Shown here one piece after another: positions 1 through 12,341 of a stretch of 64,000 nt of DNA. The notes below the pieces were generated by a model that was given only the letters and a program-made list of their open reading frames with translations, had not been told where the DNA came from and ran no database searches. Within the stretch, counting starts at the first letter, position 1. Each line of letters starts with the position of its first letter. The position numbers and the translations under genes are program-made. The stretch covers positions 96,647,917 through 96,711,916 of the forward strand of contig NC_092346.1 in assembly GCF_963676685.1 (NCBI RefSeq), written 5' to 3'. Source of the stretch: Mytilus edulis (Eukaryota; Mollusca; Bivalvia; Mytilida; Mytilidae).

Positions 1-152
1 CAGAGAAGCAACACCAGGTACATTCCAGTCAACGTGAAGATCAACATAACCGTCACATGAGTGATAAGGACGCAATTAATAAACGACATGAAGAGGCAAT
101 GTTATTGATACATAATCAACTACTGCATCCAAAACCCAGCTATTCGAAATAG
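1..152 (+). CDS. 3' end of a histidine-rich, foot-protein-4-like secreted protein (partial)
   Basis: Only the last 50 codons lie in the window; reading starts at base 3 (GAG) and ends at TAG 150-152. The peptide is nearly identical to the C-terminal part of the complete gene at 5209-9076 (shared QREDQHNRHMSD and AINKRHE), so it is the last exon of an upstream tandem paralogue. It continues the 11-residue pattern with His at the second position. Its stop comes twelve codons earlier than in the paralogue: the matching codon there is ACT, and the bases after this TAG still align in frame up to the paralogue's own TAA. AATAAA signals follow at 187-192 and 193-198. Function is inferred only by homology to the neighbour. 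Confidence 0.7.
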   Translation, partial: EKQHQVHSSQREDQHNRHMSDKDAINKRHEEAMLLIHNQLLHPKPSYSK

Positions 153-186
153 AAAATCAACATAGCAAATTATAACGCACGAATTT

Positions 187-198
187 AATAAAAATAAA
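187..198 (+). terminator. polyadenylation signals (two AATAAA) of the partial paralogue
   Basis: Two consecutive AATAAA hexamers lie 35-46 bases after the stop codon. The complete paralogue has AATAAA at the equivalent place. Confidence 0.55.
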
Positions 199-431
199 CA
201 AATGTTAAAGTTTACAAAGATGTTGATTTTGTTTCACTTTCATTTTGTGTCTTATCTCTTTACATTTTTCACATGATTCGTAACTTGAGTTCAAATAGTT
301 GGCTTTGTGCGTTACCGATGAATATATTGTATAATATTGATTTGACGTTTTCAAAACTAAATTAAATTCATATATTTTACCTTATAGTGCAACACTTACT
401 AGTTCAAAGCCACTAATACCTAATAACAAAT

Positions 432-497
432 CATGCACCTAAGACTAAGTTATCAATCAGTTAACATGCATCTTAGACTATGTTATCAATCAGTTAA
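432..497 (+). repeat. 33-base direct tandem duplication
   Basis: Two adjacent 33-base units (432-464 and 465-497), both starting CATGCA and ending with ATCAATCAGTTAA, differ at a few positions. They lie in the 3' flank of the partial gene. Confidence 0.7.
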
Positions 498-504
498 CAC
501 CTAA

Positions 505-840
505 CATCTGGAGTTTTGATTACCCGAGGGTATCCCCAGCCAACAGTCAGCACTTCTGTACTGAAATGCATTATCATTGATATGGTCATATTCATAAATT
601 AACTTTTTACCAAACTTTCGAATTTTTCAAATGCGGAGGCTTTTCTACCTCAGGAATATATATTCCCTTCGCTGTATTTGGAAAAACTTTTAGAAATTTT
701 GATCCTCAATGCTCTTCAACTCCGTACTTTATTTGGCCTTTTTAACTTTTTTGGATTCGAGCGTCACTAATGAGTCTTTTTTAGACAAAACGCGCGTCTG
801 AAGTAAATGCATAATTTAATCCTGGTATCTATGATGAGTT
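505..840 (+). repeat. dispersed mussel repeat ending in the GCGCGTCTG motif
   Basis: The block contains TACCTCAGGAATA, ATGCTCTTCAACT and CGCGCGTCTG and ends GATGAGTTTAT. The same ordered blocks recur at 43040-43300, which marks a dispersed repeat family. There is no coding potential. Confidence 0.6.
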
Positions 841-1179
841 TATTTAATGATTGATAAATATAAAAATATAAGTATGACCGATGTGACAAATACTTTCAAA
901 AAGTATTAATCCGTCCCAGTCAACGTATGGTCAACATTAAATGATTTCTTACATGACATACCGAAATAAATCAAAATAGTTGTCTGCTATCATATTCGAT
1001 GGTTGAATACAAACGTACGAATTGTTATCGGAAAAATACACGTGTCTTCATCTAATACTATGATCTCAATGTCATGCTTGTTAATCATATCCACTTGTTG
1101 TTCGGTTTGAGCCAAGGCTTCGTGTTGACGAGTCCGTGCTTTGATCTATATATAATGCTTTACTTGAACAAATTGTGAC

Positions 1180-1660
1180 TTGGATGGAGAGTTGTCTCAT
1201 TGGCACGCACACACATCTTCTAATATTCATAATCGTTATTAGAGTATACAAACAGACAGAAGTATTCACGTTACAACGTATATCACAAAAGAATATGTAA
1301 TATGATTGCCAATGAGACAACTATCCACAAAAGACCAAATGACACAGAAATGTACAACTATAGATTACCATGCGGTCTTCAACTATCAGCAAAGCCCATA
1401 CCACATAAACAGCTATAAAAAAATCCCCGAAATGACAAATGTAAAATAATTAAAACGAAAAAACTACCGGTCTAATTCATGTACGAAAAATGAAAGAAAA
1501 CTAAATATGTAGCACAGCAACAAACAACAACCACTAAACAACAGGCTCCTTACTTGGGACAGGAATATACATATAGAAAAGGGGGTATGTTAACGGGATC
1601 CAAACCCCCCTTAACCATGAATAGTGGTGTGACAGTAGAACAAAAGAACGGACTATAAAA
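1180..1660. repeat. two opposed copies of the GCCAATGAGACAACT dispersed repeat
   Basis: A reverse fragment (AGAGTTGTCTCATTGGCA at 1187-1204) faces a forward copy starting near 1299 (GATTGCCAATGAGACAACT). The forward copy then runs through blocks such as CAAAGCCCATACCACATA and AACAACAACCACTAAACA. The same blocks occur in many places in this window (for example 44665-44890 and 47245-47410). The 79- and 70-residue open frames here are chance frames inside repeats. Confidence 0.65.
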
Positions 1661-1984
1661 ATCAGTTGAAAAAGACTAACGCATCATAAGGATACAAATA
1701 GAAATACATCTTATAGAAACACAGAGTGGTCGTGGCAGGGTACTTGTATATCCCAACAACAAAAATACAATAAAGACTGATCTGAAAGTACTCGCAACTA
1801 CTGACAGCTAGTTCAAAGCCACTTATAGATATAAAAGGTAAAAATGTAAAATATTGTGGAACAGCAGTCAACATTGCTTTAATTTTTTAGTTTGTTTTAC
1901 ACAAGATATAAAAAAACTATTTAGAAAATGATATATAAATATTACGTAAGATAAAGCACATTAATAAGTGGTATATATATAGTT

Positions 1985-2110
1985 GTTACACTCAGATCGA
2001 CGTCCGGTCTCTAATCGACGTCGGTTCCTCAAAAGGACGTCTAAATCTGACGTCACATTCTTAAATCGACGTCCAATAAATTTATCCTCTAATCGACGTC
2101 AAATGTTCTC
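1985..2110 (+). promoter_or_regulatory. cluster of GACGTC palindromes (ATCGACGTC x4, one TGACGTCA)
   Basis: Six ACGTC cores fall in about 120 bases. Four are in the context AATCGACGTC or ATCGACGTC, one is AGGACGTC, and one is a perfect TGACGTCA, the consensus cAMP-response element. The short open frame across them (SNRR repeated) follows from the repeat itself. Regulatory function is a guess; the block lies 3.1 kb upstream of the gene at 5209 with repeats between. Confidence 0.3.
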
Positions 2111-2379
2111 TCATGTATTTTTTCAAAACGACATTCGATTGATTGTAGTCTTTTCTAATCGTTGTCCAATATCAATAAATAATACATAACTGCACGAGTA
2201 CATGTATAAGACATTGCTTTATTTTGAAACTTCAAAATACGAAATGAAAGATGAATTTGGATCTGTTTTCTATGGTTTTTATAATAATTTGATTTTCAAA
2301 CAGTTATACAAACTTTCTACAGCGATTTTTTAACCCTAAATAGGTAACTTGCTACAAAGCCAGTTTCAACCTACTATTT

Positions 2380-3055
2380 TGTTCTTAAAATGTCCTGTAC
2401 CAAGTCAGGAAAATGGCAGTTGTTATCATATAGTTCTTTTCTGTGTTTCTGTTCAAAACCGCTTGTAGAAACTCTATAGACAAATATCATAAGTAAAAAA
2501 GAAAAACATACAGCATAGTCTGCTAAAATAACAACGGCCTTATTTATGTACAAACGAATGAACGAAATAAAAAATGTGACACAGAAACAAAGGACAACCA
2601 CTGAATAACAGACTCCTGACTTTGGACAGGCACATACATACATAATGACTTGTTTTTATGATACAACCAATCGGGTCTACATATATCAACTATGTACACA
2701 TGAAATGTTCTTCTTGCATACAATGGTTTTTGGAAAACTGAGAGCAAATTTTTTGTTGAAATATTTATCTAAAAACATTCAGTGAAAATTTGCCTATGCT
2801 AGGCATGCTTCATGGAACTGAACATCCATTAAAGTTTCGGCAATAGTATTTATCAACAGTTTGGATGTATTTATATGGACCCCTTCGCAGATAAGCTTGT
2901 ATGGGTATAACTTACAGCTAATGATCGAAGTCAGTAAAGATACGTCTTTCTTTCACTTAATAGCAATGAAATCAAACGATGAAATTTCGGATCATACTGC
3001 AGCTATTTATTTAAAGGAACATAATTTTAAATCAATATAAAAGTAACTTAATTAA
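2380..3055. other. no gene seen; fragments of dispersed repeat
   Basis: The first 270 bases carry fragments of the GCCAATGAGACAACT family (ACAACCACTGAATAACAG, CTCCTGACTTTGGACAGG). The rest is AT-rich sequence with no supported feature. The opposed 89- and 67-residue frames are not gene-like. Confidence 0.4.
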
Positions 3056-3059
3056 TTTA

Positions 3060-4782
3060 TCGTGAAAAACGTCACATGCGGGGTAGTATGTTTGACACGG
3101 GTTGGCGGTTTTGAAGCGGTAAAAAACGATAAAGATAAGTTCCAGTAACCAAATGTTCTTCATAAAAAAGTGACTTCGTCTTCAGGTTTCTTAAACTGTA
3201 TTGTCATTTCTTTATATAAATGTTGGTGAGTATTTCTGTGAAGCGAGTAATCAAATTCGTTTAGGAGTAAGTGCATTTGCAACGTGCACGAGTGCTTTGT
3301 AGAAGGAACTGTTGAAACAGTTTGGTTGATTTTGTCTGTTGGTGGTTTTGGGCAAATCTTATACAGAGGTCTCTTCTGTAATTTAAATCCATGTTTGGGT
3401 TCATTTAGCCATGGTCATCACTTTTTTAACCAAGATAGTGACTGAAAAGGAAAAAATATCATGTTCAGGTATAAACAAAATACTTTGAGTCTTTTTTCTT
3501 AATCATTTCTAAATGTAAAAAGAACATACATGTACATGTTCTTGTAACTTACCAGACTTAAAATCGGACAAGATGAAATACCCTAAGTGTGTAATTTGTC
3601 ACCATATAAAAAAAGGTATGTTTGACGTATAAAAAGTAAAAACACAAAAATACTGAACTCCGAGGAAAACTCAAAAAGGAAAATCCAAAATTAAAAGGCA
3701 AAATCAAAAGTCAAAACACATCAAACGAATGGATAACAACTGTCATATTCCTGACTTGGTACAGGCATTTTCTAATGTACAAAATGGTGGATTGAACCTG
3801 GTTTTATAGCTAGCTAAACCTCTCACTTGTATGACAGTCGCATCAACTTCCGTTACATTGTCAACGATGCGTGAACAAAACAAACATACTCAAAGAGTAA
3901 AAATGTCAAAAACAGGGGCACAGCAGTCAACACTGCGTTATCATCTTAATCACTATAAAAACAACAAATGTAACGAAGAAGCACAAAAAGGCATACATCA
4001 AATTTAACATCCTCATTTTGCTTACCTCATACGATTTTATTTATATATGTAAAGTCTACCCGTAATGGATGGAAGGTTTTCTGTACTGGTGTAAAATTGC
4101 GCGTTTGAAATTCGCATAGGAGACATAAAATAATTTTGTTGTTCAAAGTATGACGGCATACAAAAATGCAGAGTCACGTAAAGTAGATATAACAAAAACC
4201 AGACTTAACAGTAAAAGTAATAATAATAAATTAAATGATTGTGTGGTTCAAAGTATGACGAGATACATGAGTACAGAGTCACGTCAAATGTATATCATAA
4301 AAAAGTAATAGTAATAAATGAAATAATTTTGTCGTTCAAAGTATGGTGTTTTACATAAGCACAGAGTCACGTCAAATGAATTTCTCAAAAAACTGACTTA
4401 ACAGTAAAAGTAAAGTAAAGTATAAAATAAAGTATATGCAATTGTAAACCTTATTGATAAATGCCGCTACCTCTTAGAAGAAAAATCTGAAACTGGCATT
4501 TGGTTAAATTCCATTTCATTTTTTATACAAATCATATGGATTTTGTTTGTCAAAAGTAGTTTTTATCCAGAAACATAAAAAAAAAGCATAAGAGTCCCGA
4601 AAAATGCACCAACACGGAAAACTAGAAAGAGGTGTTGGAGAAAACGTCTGATTCTGCTCCCTGGAAATAGATTATGTTTCGGGTTTGGCAGTAACACTTC
4701 TTATAAAAGTATCTTATTACTTGCACTTATTTTTATCATTTTATCTGCTTCAAAACGTAGCATGTGGCGTTCTACATGGTGT
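3060..4782. mobile_element. degenerate relative of the fold-back element at 21588-23624
   Basis: The left edge carries ACGTCACATGCGGGG then TGTTTGACACGGG. The right edge carries the inverse, CATGTGGCGTTCTACATGG at 4761-4779. Both match the termini of the 2-kb fold-back element further on, as does the inner block CGGAAAACTAGA...GAGGTGTT (4615-4640). The arms have diverged and no transposase is visible. The interior carries unrelated repeats. Confidence 0.5.
4128..4425 (+). repeat. three tandem copies of a roughly 110-base unit
   Basis: Each unit has a GTTCAAAGTATG block followed 20-30 bases later by CAGAGTCACGT, and two end in CTTAACAGTAAAAGTAA. Copies start near 4140, 4240 and 4333. Confidence 0.65.
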
Positions 4783-5106
4783 AATTGTCCTTTTAATTCA
4801 TTTGATTTTGATATTTCAGTTTCGTATACATGAAAATCTATCCTGCATGTAACAATAACAGAGACGAGTTTCGTCGTGCATTTCCTTTTCAACGGAGATG
4901 TTTCTTTCTTAACGTATTTACTCAATTTATTGTCCTTTGTTGAAATTTCATGTTGCCAATGGATTACACGAAAAAAAAATGATTATCTTCAAATTATACA
5001 TGGCAATAACAGGAACTGTTCAAAGAAAACAATGATAATTTCTAAAGAATAAACATGAATTTTGTACTATTGCATAAGAAGATAGGTAACATCTTGCGAG
5101 ACACTA

Positions 5107-5119
5107 TTTATTATATAAC
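5107..5119 (+). promoter_or_regulatory. probable TATA box of the 5209 gene
   Basis: TTATTATATAAC lies about 95 bases before the start codon. The two related genes have clearer TATAAATAG boxes at similar distances. Confidence 0.4.
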
Positions 5120-5208
5120 ATACAGAACTGGTATTCTCTAAAAGCCAGTGCTATAGTAATAGTGACTATCAAAGTAGTGCGAGCTGTATTTTGTAATCTA
5201 ACTCCATC

Positions 5209-8200
5209 ATGAAGTGTGGATTGTTAACCATCCTTGTCATCCTTGCAGTACTAGGTAAAATATAATTTCGTTTTTTTCCCAATTGTATTATGTTAGTATA
5301 TATAACATCATATTTACAAAGCAGGAAAACAACTATGTTGAATAAAATGAAAATCTAATAATAGACGTTGAATTAAAAATATTTATTTAATTTCAGAATT
5401 GTAATTTTTAAGTGTGAATTTAATAAAGAAAATAATAAATATGTTTTATTGTAATTGGTTGCAAAAAAATCCCAATAGTTTGTTAATTTGTTTTTCTGAC
5501 AAAGGTATTCTGAAATAAATAACCGATTTTCAAAACTACTTTTGGAGGAGTCAATCGGATATTTGCATTTTGCAGAGATATATAAAACAAACTAAAAAAT
5601 GCATAAAAGCAACAAATATGAGATGGCATGATTTATCTGTGCCATAAGATTGCTGACTAATTGAGTTTCCCCTCTTCTCGTATTATCACCTATTATATTT
5701 GTGTTAAAAGAAAGCAATATCAAAATTGAGAATAGAAATGGTTCCAATTGAAGAAACAGTGTAAAATGCTTGGGAACATACTTAAAGAATATTGTTAAAT
5801 AGAGACCGAATAAGTTGCAAATTAATTTAAGAAAATCCATTGTTTACTTTTTTTATTAATGCTTTCTTTGTTTATGTTTTAATCTGATAGTGTTGATAGA
5901 TTATTAAAAATGATTTTATCGTTCACTCGTTTTTAAAAAAAAAATATGCTTACTGTTTGTTTGAAGATTATCTTTTTGTATGTTATTCTCAAAATATGAA
6001 TTAACAAAATGTAGGATATGCTTCAATAGTGAATCTTTATCAGAAATGCCAAAACGCCAAAACTTCAAAAAAGGCAAGGGCGTACTCGAATAAAACATAA
6101 AATTAGGCAGGAGTGCTTTACTTAAATCTTTGCATGATAGATAAGTGTCTTTATAACTTATATTCTAAACGTTTAAAATTTCATTGCAAAAAGATATACA
6201 AAGTGTAAGGCTTTGAGACGTATCGATTTCAGAGACAAAAACCATAAAACAATTACACAGACGTTTATATCATAATTCGAACATCATTCTCGAAACAAAA
6301 ATCACAAGACAAAAGCAAACAACACAGTATACTATGGCGATCAATCATGATTTGGAACGGGAATGCGGTCAAAGTAAAATAAAGTTTTCCTATCTAGAAC
6401 GTCTCATGTTGTTAAGTTTTATTTTTCTCTTCATAACATGCAATAAAGATGATGACAGATACATCGGTAACCTATTAAAACGGTTTTATGGATAATTAAA
6501 CAAAAGAACACACAACTTTGGCTAAAAAAAACACACAACTTTGGCTAAGTCTATCATTTTTTGTTAGTTACATTACCTTTTATTAATGTTTGCATTACTT
6601 CAGTTGTAGCTGCAGAGTCCTATGGTAGAAGGCACGGAGGTAGGAGCCGTATCTATTTAACATTTAGACTTGTAGTTGGTGAACAATTTGTTTAGGCTTC
6701 GATATAATTCAAATCAAAGATATATATGTGCAAATGAGATAACTATCAATAAAAGACATATCTGACGTGAATGGTTTGTTGGTTGAGTACTAGTATGCAT
6801 ATAATTACTTTTATGGAGACAATAAATGCACCGAACGCCAAAGCTTGAACACCGGTATCAGATTAAGCAACATAATCATTTAATACATTCATATAATTTT
6901 TATTCATTTCACGTTGTGTTAAATTTTCTCTTTTACACAATACATAACTTTTATGTACACTACTTTGCATACTCAGCATAATGATTGTAATCTTTAAACT
7001 ATCTCTATTAAAGGAGAAAAATTGATAATGTGTATGTTTACAAAATTCTTTTGTTAGGCTATAGGCACGCCAAAGTTTATGGAGGGAGACACGGATACAG
7101 ATACAGTCATAGGTACTATGGAGGGAGACACTTATACATCCATAGGTATCATGGACATAGGTACGGATATGGACATAAGCATGTGTATGCTCACGGATAT
7201 GTTCACCGACCAAGTCTTATTCACAGTCATGTTCATGTTCACGGACATGCTCACAGTCATGCTTTAGGTATAAATCTTCCGAATATACACTTTTAAATTT
7301 TTCGTGAAATTATGCAGTTTAAAATTAGGACTTATAATAGTATAGTACTATCATAAATTACAAACGTTTATACATGTACACATATGATTTGATTTTTACC
7401 AGTTCGATTCTTTTAAAGTGAAAGTGCGTTTAAATTTGAGATACCTTTCTAAAAGAACACCGCTTTTGTTTTTGTCGGATTTAACTGTAAAAATATGGTA
7501 GCTATAATGTGTTTTACATGAGCCACTCAAGTGACACATTCGCAGATATATTCATGTTAATTCAAAAAGAGTGGGGGAAGATAATAAACGGCCGGAAATG
7601 CAAACCCATTAGTCGAAAACAAGCTGGCTATGATATGGCAAACAACCCACCAAAGAAACGATCAAAAGACCATAAATTCTATACAATTCTAAAAACCAGG
7701 TTTGGTCGCAGGTTCTCCGGAAGGGTAATAGATCCTGATCTGTTTGTCTCATCTACGTACACATTAAGTGATACAGATATTCCATTACGGTCAACAAACA
7801 AGTGATAGCATCCGTAAATGTTTAAACAGATGACGTCCACTTTAGCACTTGGAGCTCTAGTTTTAGTAACTTTCTTGTAAGCAGCAGGTCAATATCATGT
7901 TAGGAAATCCCCAATAAATATCACCCGGTATTCCAGCATGAACAATGTATTAGCTTTGCTTAAAATTATTACACTTGAGCTATTGGTCTTAAACTTTCAA
8001 TCGAGGACAGTGATCTAGACTATTTACCGTATTACCTTTATTGTGTCACAATGAAATGTAAAAAGAAATATATATGACTACACATTAACAGTAATAAGAT
8101 ATAAGACAGCAAATGCATGTCACTAGTGAGTTGGGACACATACAAATCATGTCGGTCAACCAATTCTTGGGGATTACTGTAAAACTTATGAAGTGGTGAT

Positions 8201-9076
8201 ATCAGACGTCTGCCGCAAATACAAAATTTTTATCCTGGTAACTATGAGGTTTTTGAGCACAACACTTATTAATGTCCTCAAAGTATAAAGTGGCACGGGC
8301 ATACCGTATTTACGAAGATATATAAACGCAATGTGAGTGTACAGTGAATATGTTACTGCTGGAAAATGTGGAAATTGACGATTTTGAAGTTAAAATCATA
8401 GATACTAATTTGAAGTCATCAATGTATGTCAATATCGATGTTTCTTGTTTCTGACAAAACTGACATGAACTCACTGATATGTTGGTATTTGTTTTGCTTC
8501 ACACTATTATAAACTTTTGTAAAAATATACCATTTTATTATTAATACCAATCACTTTCGCATACTAGTGTTAATGCAGTTGTCTTTTTTTTCAGTACACC
8601 ACAATATAAAGATCTTGGCAAACCTAAACAAGCATCTCCATCACCATGTTCAAGAGCACAAAAAGATTGCTTTACAACATATCAAAACCATTGTACAGAC
8701 GGCCAAACATCATGTCAACAGCATTGAAGATGCGACAAACAGTCACGTTGAGAAAGTAAAGGAGGAAGCCGATAAACATATTTATGATATAAACAAGGCC
8801 TCCGCAGACCACCTGCAGCAACTAAAAGCAGCAGCAGATGCACAGATTAAAAGACTTACCGAGCTCGCAAAACAACATATTTACACTGCAGAGAAGCAAC
8901 ACCAGCAACATTCCAGTCAACGTGAAGACCAACATAACCGTCACATGAGTGATCAGGAAGCAATTAATAAACGACATGAAGATGCAATGCAGTCAATTAA
9001 TAATCACAAACTACACCCAAAACTTAGCGATTTGATAACTAAAATCAACATAGCAAATCATAACGCACGGACTTAA
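5209..9076 (+). CDS. secreted histidine-rich protein with 11-residue repeats, mussel foot protein 4-like
   Basis: Four exons join in phase: 5209-5254, 6604-6648, 7058-7267, 8595-9076 (all introns phase 1), giving 260 residues. Exon 1 encodes a signal peptide (MKCGLLTILVILAVLG), completed by exon 2 (VVAAESYGRRH). Exon 3 is a Tyr/Gly/His/Arg segment (YGGRH, HRYHGHRYGYGHKH) ending in alternating His (HVHVHGHAHSH). Exon 4 is helical, with about eleven consecutive 11-residue units with His usually second (QHIKTIVQTAK, HHVNSIEDATN, SHVEKVKEEAD, KHIYDINKASA). Mussel foot protein 4 is described as His-rich decapeptides followed by an undecapeptide resembling DDHVNDIAQTA, so I infer a byssal or other extracellular metal-binding protein. 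A hemolymph or shell-matrix His-rich protein is the main alternative. The exon-2 donor GTATCT (6649) was chosen over GTAGGA (6640) by comparison with the paralogues. Confidence 0.7.
7500..7900 (-). repeat. decayed retroelement-tail repeat inside intron 3
   Basis: Read in reverse it matches the end of the retroelement family seen at 25800-26060: TTCTCCGGAAGGGTAATAGATC and TTCCATTACGGTCAA are its blocks. The 98-residue forward frame crossing it is antisense to the element and not a gene. Confidence 0.45.
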
Positions 9077-9080
9077 CAAA

Positions 9081-9086
9081 AATAAA
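9081..9086 (+). terminator. polyadenylation signal AATAAA
   Basis: AATAAA lies five bases after the stop codon of the gene ending at 9076, at the same place as in the partial paralogue. Confidence 0.55.
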
Positions 9087-10809
9087 CAAATATAAAAGTT
9101 TTCAAAGTTGTTGAATTTGTCACTCTTGTGTCTTATCTCTTAAACTTTTTCACATGGTTCGTTACATAAGTTCAAGTATTTGGCTTTGAAGATTTATCTA
9201 AAAAAAGTAGATGCATATTATTTATAAAGCATTATCTTCATCTTTCCTGTGTATAATATTGATTTGACATTTTCAAATCCAAATTTTGATTCATACATAT
9301 TTATAGATTATCGTTTATCATCTCAACGTGATTGATTTTATCGTTTGAGCCGGTACTGAAGCAATCGGAGTTGAGATGTTCAATGATAATCTGTTCATCG
9401 CTATTTTACCTATGACGACGTTGACAATTTCATGTCAATTTCATTAGAAACGCCACGTGTCTCCTTAGTTTCTAGCGATAATTTTCCATTTCAAGCGAGT
9501 AGCATATGATAAATTATCACAAAAAAAGATCAAAGGGAAAATGCACAAAATAGCGATAATCTACTTTATAGTACAATACTTAGTGAATACTACATATTAA
9601 AAATACAAGTGTGCCTGATGTGACAAATATAATTATAAAATATTAATCAATTCCAGTTTACCTATCGTCATCATACACTGGTGGTAAGCGGATGGTCGTA
9701 ACTTAAAGTTACGACCATCCGAAGATGGGAGACAACTCTAGGGATACATTTTTCTTTTCCGATTTTCGTGCAGTAAAAAAATGTTTCAGTAATACCGCTT
9801 GTCTCATACATACTTATCGTCAGTGCGTTGAGATTGAAACAAAATTTGATACATAAAAACATTCCAATTTTCGTAAAATGATCATTCAATAATTCGAGCA
9901 TGATGGTCGTAACTAAAAAAAACAAAACTGTTCAGGATGGTCGTAACTTAAAATTGTGATGGTCGTAACTCTTTATTAAATAGGACCTAATAAGACAAGT
10001 CAATAGTTTTAAACGTGTCTTTTGTTATATGAATATATTATATGATATATTTGTGAAGTTGATTTCACTAAATGATAAAAACTAAAAGAGGTGAAGAGAG
10101 GGATACCTGTAAAGTGCGAAAGGAAAGAAAATTGGAACGAATCGAAAAAAAAAACAATACAAAATGAAATGCCCAGTCACTGTTACTTAAAATATAATGT
10201 ATAAAATCAACCAAGAGGCAACTAAATATAAGCTGTTAAGTTTAATAACAATATAAATTCTCAAAAGTGGAGAATTCATTTTAACACACAGCTCTGGTTA
10301 TGATCATTCTTAATTACGAATTAAGAAAAGGCGATGTTAACAAATTTGACATCACATGAAATAACAGTATCCTGATTTATTTTCTTTATATTTTGCATGT
10401 ATTGAAAAGATAAACTTTTTAAAAACTAGTATGTACCTACTAGGTGGAATTTAAAAGAAAAATCTACAATTTAAAATTGATTTTATTAAGTCGAAAAAGC
10501 ATAAGTAAGGAGTCAAAATAATGTTATGAGGATCGTTATCGAGACAAGACCATATCCGCGAATTCGCAGGTCCGTAATGGAATTAAACAACATACATCTT
10601 ATTCTTAGCCTGGATTTTTAGAAGTCGTATTGTCATTTGGTATATAGTCAAGCTGATTATAAGGTGCAAATTCGAAGTTCAGGTATAATTATTACCCGTG
10701 GTTTTAGAAAATTCTGAATACGCCTATTGGTACCATGCTATCCGTTATACATCTTTGTCTTTCTTATGGAAAATACCATGAACCCTGGACCACACGTTTT
10801 TCATTCCCA

Positions 10810-11345
10810 ATTCATAAAGGGAATGATGCATCCGATCTTAATAACAATCGAGGAATTACAATAACTGATTCATTGGGGAAGCCTTTTTAATAAGATACTT
10901 AATACACGTCTTTGTAAATCCTTAGATAAATATCATATCATTGATGAGAGCCAAATTTGGTTTACCGAAAAAAAAACACGACCATCTGACCATATGTTCA
11001 TTCTAAAAACTATTATAAATAAGTATTGTAATACAAGAGAAGGTAGAATGTTTGCCTGCTTTGTTGATTTCCAGAAGGCTTTTGATACTGTCATTCACCC
11101 AGGGATAAAACTTAAAACTTAAGCTATTGAATATAGTTAGAGAGTATGGTAAGAGATCTCTTTAGAACTAAAGTTGGAGTAAAACAGGGAGACAATTTGA
11201 GTCCAAACTTGTTTAAATTTTTTATAAATGAACTTCCTGATTGTGTTAAAAGTTCACCTGATCCAGCTGTTGTTTATTCACGACCAGCCTATTCTTTACT
11301 ATACATATGCTGATGATCTTGCCATTTTTTCAGGCTTATCCTAAG
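10810..11345 (+). pseudogene. non-LTR retrotransposon reverse transcriptase fragment, decayed
   Basis: Translations in shifting frames give RT-type blocks in order: NNNRGITITDSLGKLFNKI, then a FVDFQKAFDTV block (11050-11090), then KVGVKQGDNLSPNLFKFF (11170-11225), then YADDLA (11305-11322), the catalytic motif. Frameshifts and stops separate them. It lies inside the 9676-14194 element, so it inserted there or was carried along. Confidence 0.75.
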
Positions 11346-11789
11346 ATTCTTTCAGAAAGACTACGCATTAAATTTTGTCAATCTTTCTTAACTCGGTAGA
11401 TTCACTCTGTATTTTGTCATTGCAAAGTCTATGATCAGATACTGGCACAGGCTTGACAATTTGGGATCTTCTTTCCACTACTAGAGGAGGCATATTTAGA
11501 GTCAAAATTACTACACGAGTTAAAAAAAATTCCTTCACAGTATGGATCCTTAAACTTCTTTCTAAAGAATATGGGGGTCAGCAATTCACATTGTTTACTA
11601 TATGCTGATGATAATGTATTTTTTTTAATTTCAGCAAAAGGACTTCAGCAAACAGTATTCATACATAGCTTGTAGCCAGGATAATATTTAAAAGATAGAT
11701 CTTTATGCTTCAACTCAGCGTGCTGGTCTTTTAAATCTGAGTACATTCATACAATATAAACATATAACATAAATATTATTTTCAACCTG

Positions 11790-12062
11790 CATATGTATGT
11801 GATAGTTGCCGCAGTACATTTAGTTCTACCTTGTTATATTATCTTAGCTACAAGGCTGGCTATAAACTACTAATATTTGATCTTACTCTTAAATTCAAAG
11901 CGTGTATCATTGTAAAATATATACCTGCATATATGTATGCAATATTTGCCACAGTACATTTAGTTCTACCTTATAATATTATCCTGGCTACAAGCCTGTC
12001 TACAAACTACTGATATTTGATCTTACTCTTAAATTCAACGCGTGTAGCATTGTAAAATATCT
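11790..12062 (+). repeat. tandem duplication of a 137-base unit
   Basis: Two adjacent units (about 11790-11926 and 11927-12062) share GCATATATGTATG-like starts, GTACATTTAGTTCTACCTT and TTTGATCTTACTCTTAAATT, and differ at about a dozen positions. The 60-residue frame inside is not gene-like. Confidence 0.75.
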
Positions 12063-12341
12063 CAACCTTATTCATACTTTCTAGGTTAACACAATGTTCA
12101 TTGCGACACCATGGATTAAGTTTTTATTCTGAACCGATACTTAGAACAATTATCAATGATATACCGCAAGATCGTCATGTAATCAATAAAAAATAAAGAC
12201 AACACGATAAAAACACCAGGCATTTGTGGATTTTCATTAATCATGATTCACCAAAAGCCGAATATTTGAAAGCCAATGGTTTATAAAAACTGCAATAGCT
12301 GATTAAAAATTAAAGAAGATTGTTCAAAATTGTACGTTCAA

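Noticed and set aside
7079-7267. Asp/Thr-rich frame overlapping exon 3 of the 5209 gene, and the reverse 116-residue frame
   Set aside because: Both are out of phase with the adjoining exons; the Tyr/His frame joins in phase on both sides.
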